Positions 5,361-7,105 of a stretch of DNA of 7,105 nucleotides are shown here, piece by piece; the first letter of the stretch is position 1, and each line of letters starts with the position of its first letter. Location of the stretch: positions 1-7,105 of the forward strand of contig JABJCF010000194.1 of assembly GCA_018665625.1 (NCBI GenBank), written 5' to 3'. The notes beneath the pieces are model-generated. The model was not told the origin of the DNA. It did not search any database and saw only the letters and a program-made list of their open reading frames with translations. The stretch is from Nitrospina sp. GTDB lineage: Bacteria; Nitrospinota; Nitrospinia; Nitrospinales; VA-1. The position numbers were made by a program, and so were the translations under genes.

Positions 5361-7105
5361 TCACAATCCTTCGTGTGTGCGAATGGAGTGTTCTTGACCG
5401 TTGGAAATGATCTGCACGGCACCGTTTAAATCGGTGCGGTAGGTCTTAACGCCTGCCTGGTTATATCGCTTCAATGTTTCAGGGTGAGGGTGCCTCATAC
5501 GGTTGAGATAACCACTGGAAAAGACGACCGCCTCAGGTTGCGTTGCATTAATGAAAGCTTTCGAATTTGAAAACCGACTGCCGTGATGTGGACCTTTTAA
5601 AATATCGACCTTCATGTTTGGATAGGTTTGGATCAACGTTTCTTCAACTTTTTGGCTGATGTCTCCGGTGAACAACATGTTGAAGTCTTTGTAATCCATT
5701 TTTAAGACCAGTGAAAGATCGTTATTCACTCTGCGAGTGTTTTCATCTCTATGGTCATTTTCAATGACAGGGTCGCTGTTTGGGTGAGGGTGTAATCTCG
5801 TTAACTTTGTTTTGCCAATCGCAAAAGGTTCGCCGGGGCTCAATGAAACAAGCTCAGCTTGTTTTTCTTTTGCTTTTTTATACAGTCGTTTCATACGGTA
5901 TCCAGCAATGTTTTCACCAAAGGTGAGAAAAGTTGTGACAGGAAAAAGCTCCAACACCGAATCCAATCCACGGATATGATCGTTGTCGGAATGGGTCGCG
6001 ACCATATAATCTATGTGGTCGATTCCCCGATTCCACAGAAAGGGCGCTATCACCGTTTTACCGACATCGAGACTGTTTTTATAAAATCCGCCCCCATCCA
6101 TGATCAGAGTTTTTCCATTAGGGAATTCTATAAAAATGGACTCCCCCTGCCCGATGTCGATCACGGTTACTGTTAATTCTTTTTGAGGAAGGTGAAATGT
6201 GCGTGGCCAAATGAGCATGGCAAGGGAAATGCACATTGCCACGATGCAGCCTGATTTTAGAGCGGATGGGATTTCCTGGTGACGAATTTTGTAGAGCAGA
6301 GCATAACCGCCACTGACCAGGGCGGCGTAATAAAATACTATCCAGATAGAAGGAGGGGTCGGAAGATAAATCGATGCATAGGGAAACTGTGCAACAAATT
6401 GCGGCAGTGTTAAAAATAGTTTGGTTAGATAATAAAAGGGAATGGCTGGCACCAGCGCCAGGCTATGTGAAACCATTCCTATGCAGGTGACCAGTAAAAC
6501 TCCCGGAATAAGTATTGCCGCAAGGGGAACCAGCAATAGATTCAAGAATGCTCCGACAAGGCTTATATGGTTGAAGTTGAAGAGTAATACCGGGAGGGTT
6601 GCAAGTGTGACAGTAAAAGAAATTAGAAGACTTCCTAAGAATATTTTTTTCAGTTTGGATGCTATTGCTTGAGTGGGTTCCGTTGCGTGGTTGGTTTTGC
6701 CCAGCAACTTCTGGTGCCAGGGAGGTTCGCCCAGTTTCGAAAGTGGGTCCTCGCCCATTTCTGTCAGTAAATGAATGACCCATAAGATTCCCGCTACTGC
6801 CAGAAAAGATAATTGGAATCCGGGGTCCATCAGTGATTGAGGTTTCCAAAGAAGAATTAAAAAAGCCGCTGATAGAAAGGCATTGAACAGGCTGTTTTTT
6901 CGATTGATGATTATGGCGATTAAAAATGCGCTGATCATAATTCCCGCGCGAAGTGATGAAACTTTTGCTCCCACAATAATCATATAAAGAAGAACAGGAA
7001 TCAGGCAGAGGAAAGCCGTCCATTTTCCACTATGTCCTGCGCGAACATCGTCAGGCTTGAACCGGTAAAGCAGATAAAAAACCAAAGGCAGGAGCAGATA
7101 ATAAA
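5361..7105 (-). CDS. comEC: ComEC/Rec2-type DNA internalisation protein (C-terminal part, N-terminus off right edge)
   Basis: ComEC forms the inner-membrane channel that brings single-stranded DNA into the cytoplasm during natural transformation. About 580 codons are visible, and the frame is still open at 7105, so the N-terminal part is missing; full proteins are usually 700-800 residues. The visible part starts inside the Competence membrane domain. Several hydrophobic helices lie between about 7100 and 6190, including the family-like VSSLRAGIMIS segment and the ATLPVLLFNFNHISLVGAFLN stretch. The C-terminal half is a metallo-beta-lactamase-like domain, thought to degrade the non-transported strand. 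Its metal motif HSDNDH lies near 5993-5976, TGD near 5668-5660 and PHHGS near 5591-5577. All key metal ligands I can check are present. A TTG at 7085 is not taken as the start because the coding frame continues past it. No comEA or pilus genes are in view, so competence itself is not shown. Confidence 0.94.
   Translation of the reverse strand, partial: YYLLLPLVFYLLYRFKPDDVRAGHSGKWTAFLCLIPVLLYMIIVGAKVSSLRAGIMISAFLIAIIINRKNSLFNAFLSAAFLILLWKPQSLMDPGFQLSFLAVAGILWVIHLLTEMGEDPLSKLGEPPWHQKLLGKTNHATEPTQAIASKLKKIFLGSLLISFTVTLATLPVLLFNFNHISLVGAFLNLLLVPLAAILIPGVLLVTCIGMVSHSLALVPAIPFYYLTKLFLTLPQFVAQFPYASIYLPTPPSIWIVFYYAALVSGGYALLYKIRHQEIPSALKSGCIVAMCISLAMLIWPRTFHLPQKELTVTVIDIGQGESIFIEFPNGKTLIMDGGGFYKNSLDVGKTVIAPFLWNRGIDHIDYMVATHSDNDHIRGLDSVLELFPVTTFLTFGENIAGYRMKRLYKKAKEKQAELVSLSPGEPFAIGKTKLTRLHPHPNSDPVIENDHRDENTRRVNNDLSLVLKMDYKDFNMLFTGDISQKVEETLIQTYPNMKVDILKGPHHGSRFSNSKAFINATQPEAVVFSSGYLNRMRHPHPETLKRYNQAGVKTYRTDLNGAVQIISNGQEHSIRTHEGL

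Noticed and set aside
6463..7023. Long open frame (186 codons) on the minus strand in a different frame
   Set aside because: It lies entirely within comEC, whose frame has clear family motifs; the alternative product is a low-complexity, serine/proline-rich shadow.
7083..7085. TTG at 7085 as the start of ComEC
   Set aside because: The frame stays open to the window edge with hydrophobic, membrane-helix-like residues, and family length requires a longer N-terminus.
1..7105. CRISPR array, transposase gene or defence system
   Set aside because: No spaced direct repeats were seen, and every substantial frame belongs to a known housekeeping family or is a shadow of one.

Overview
This 7.1 kb window looks like an ordinary stretch of bacterial chromosome carrying housekeeping and stress-related genes. 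It holds seven protein genes: five complete, plus one cut off at each edge. Base composition is moderate, and the genes are closely spaced on both strands. A GatCA pair (indirect Asn-tRNA or Gln-tRNA amidation), a ComEC-type DNA-uptake channel, a SurE nucleotidase, a typical 2-Cys peroxiredoxin and a receiver-PP2C phosphatase together suggest a free-living, probably Gram-negative bacterium. The overall style recalls Nitrospinota or deltaproteobacteria-like lineages. That placement is an impression from protein style, not a demonstrated assignment.

Layout, left to right. Positions 1-250 (minus) hold the N-terminal 83 codons of a metallo-beta-lactamase-fold hydrolase of the PhnP-like type. A divergent control region (251-434) separates it from a peroxiredoxin gene (435-1022, plus), which ends in a clear intrinsic terminator. 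surE follows on the plus strand (1128-1883). Its stop codon overlaps the stop codon of gatA, which arrives from the other strand. gatC and gatA (3626 down to 1880, minus) form a tight two-gene unit without gatB. Upstream of gatC is a roughly 190-base non-coding gap with hairpins and a possible repeat remnant, then a small, strongly basic lysine-rich protein (3817-4026, minus). Next comes a fused response regulator / PP2C (SpoIIE/RsbU-type) phosphatase (4118-5278, minus). The C-terminal two-thirds or so of ComEC (5361 to the right edge, minus) closes the window.

Functional links between neighbours are weak apart from gatC-gatA. Good sigma-70-like promoters can be read in front of the hydrolase, the lysine-rich gene and the receiver-phosphatase gene, so most of these appear to be separate transcription units. 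Only the peroxiredoxin gene has a canonical Shine-Dalgarno sequence.

I found no mobile element with a transposase, no CRISPR array, no tRNA or rRNA, and no clear sign of a new multi-gene system. The items most worth a second look are the lysine-rich small protein, the hairpin-bearing gap before gatC, the orphan receiver-phosphatase, and the eukaryote-like GGLG/YF motifs in the peroxiredoxin.
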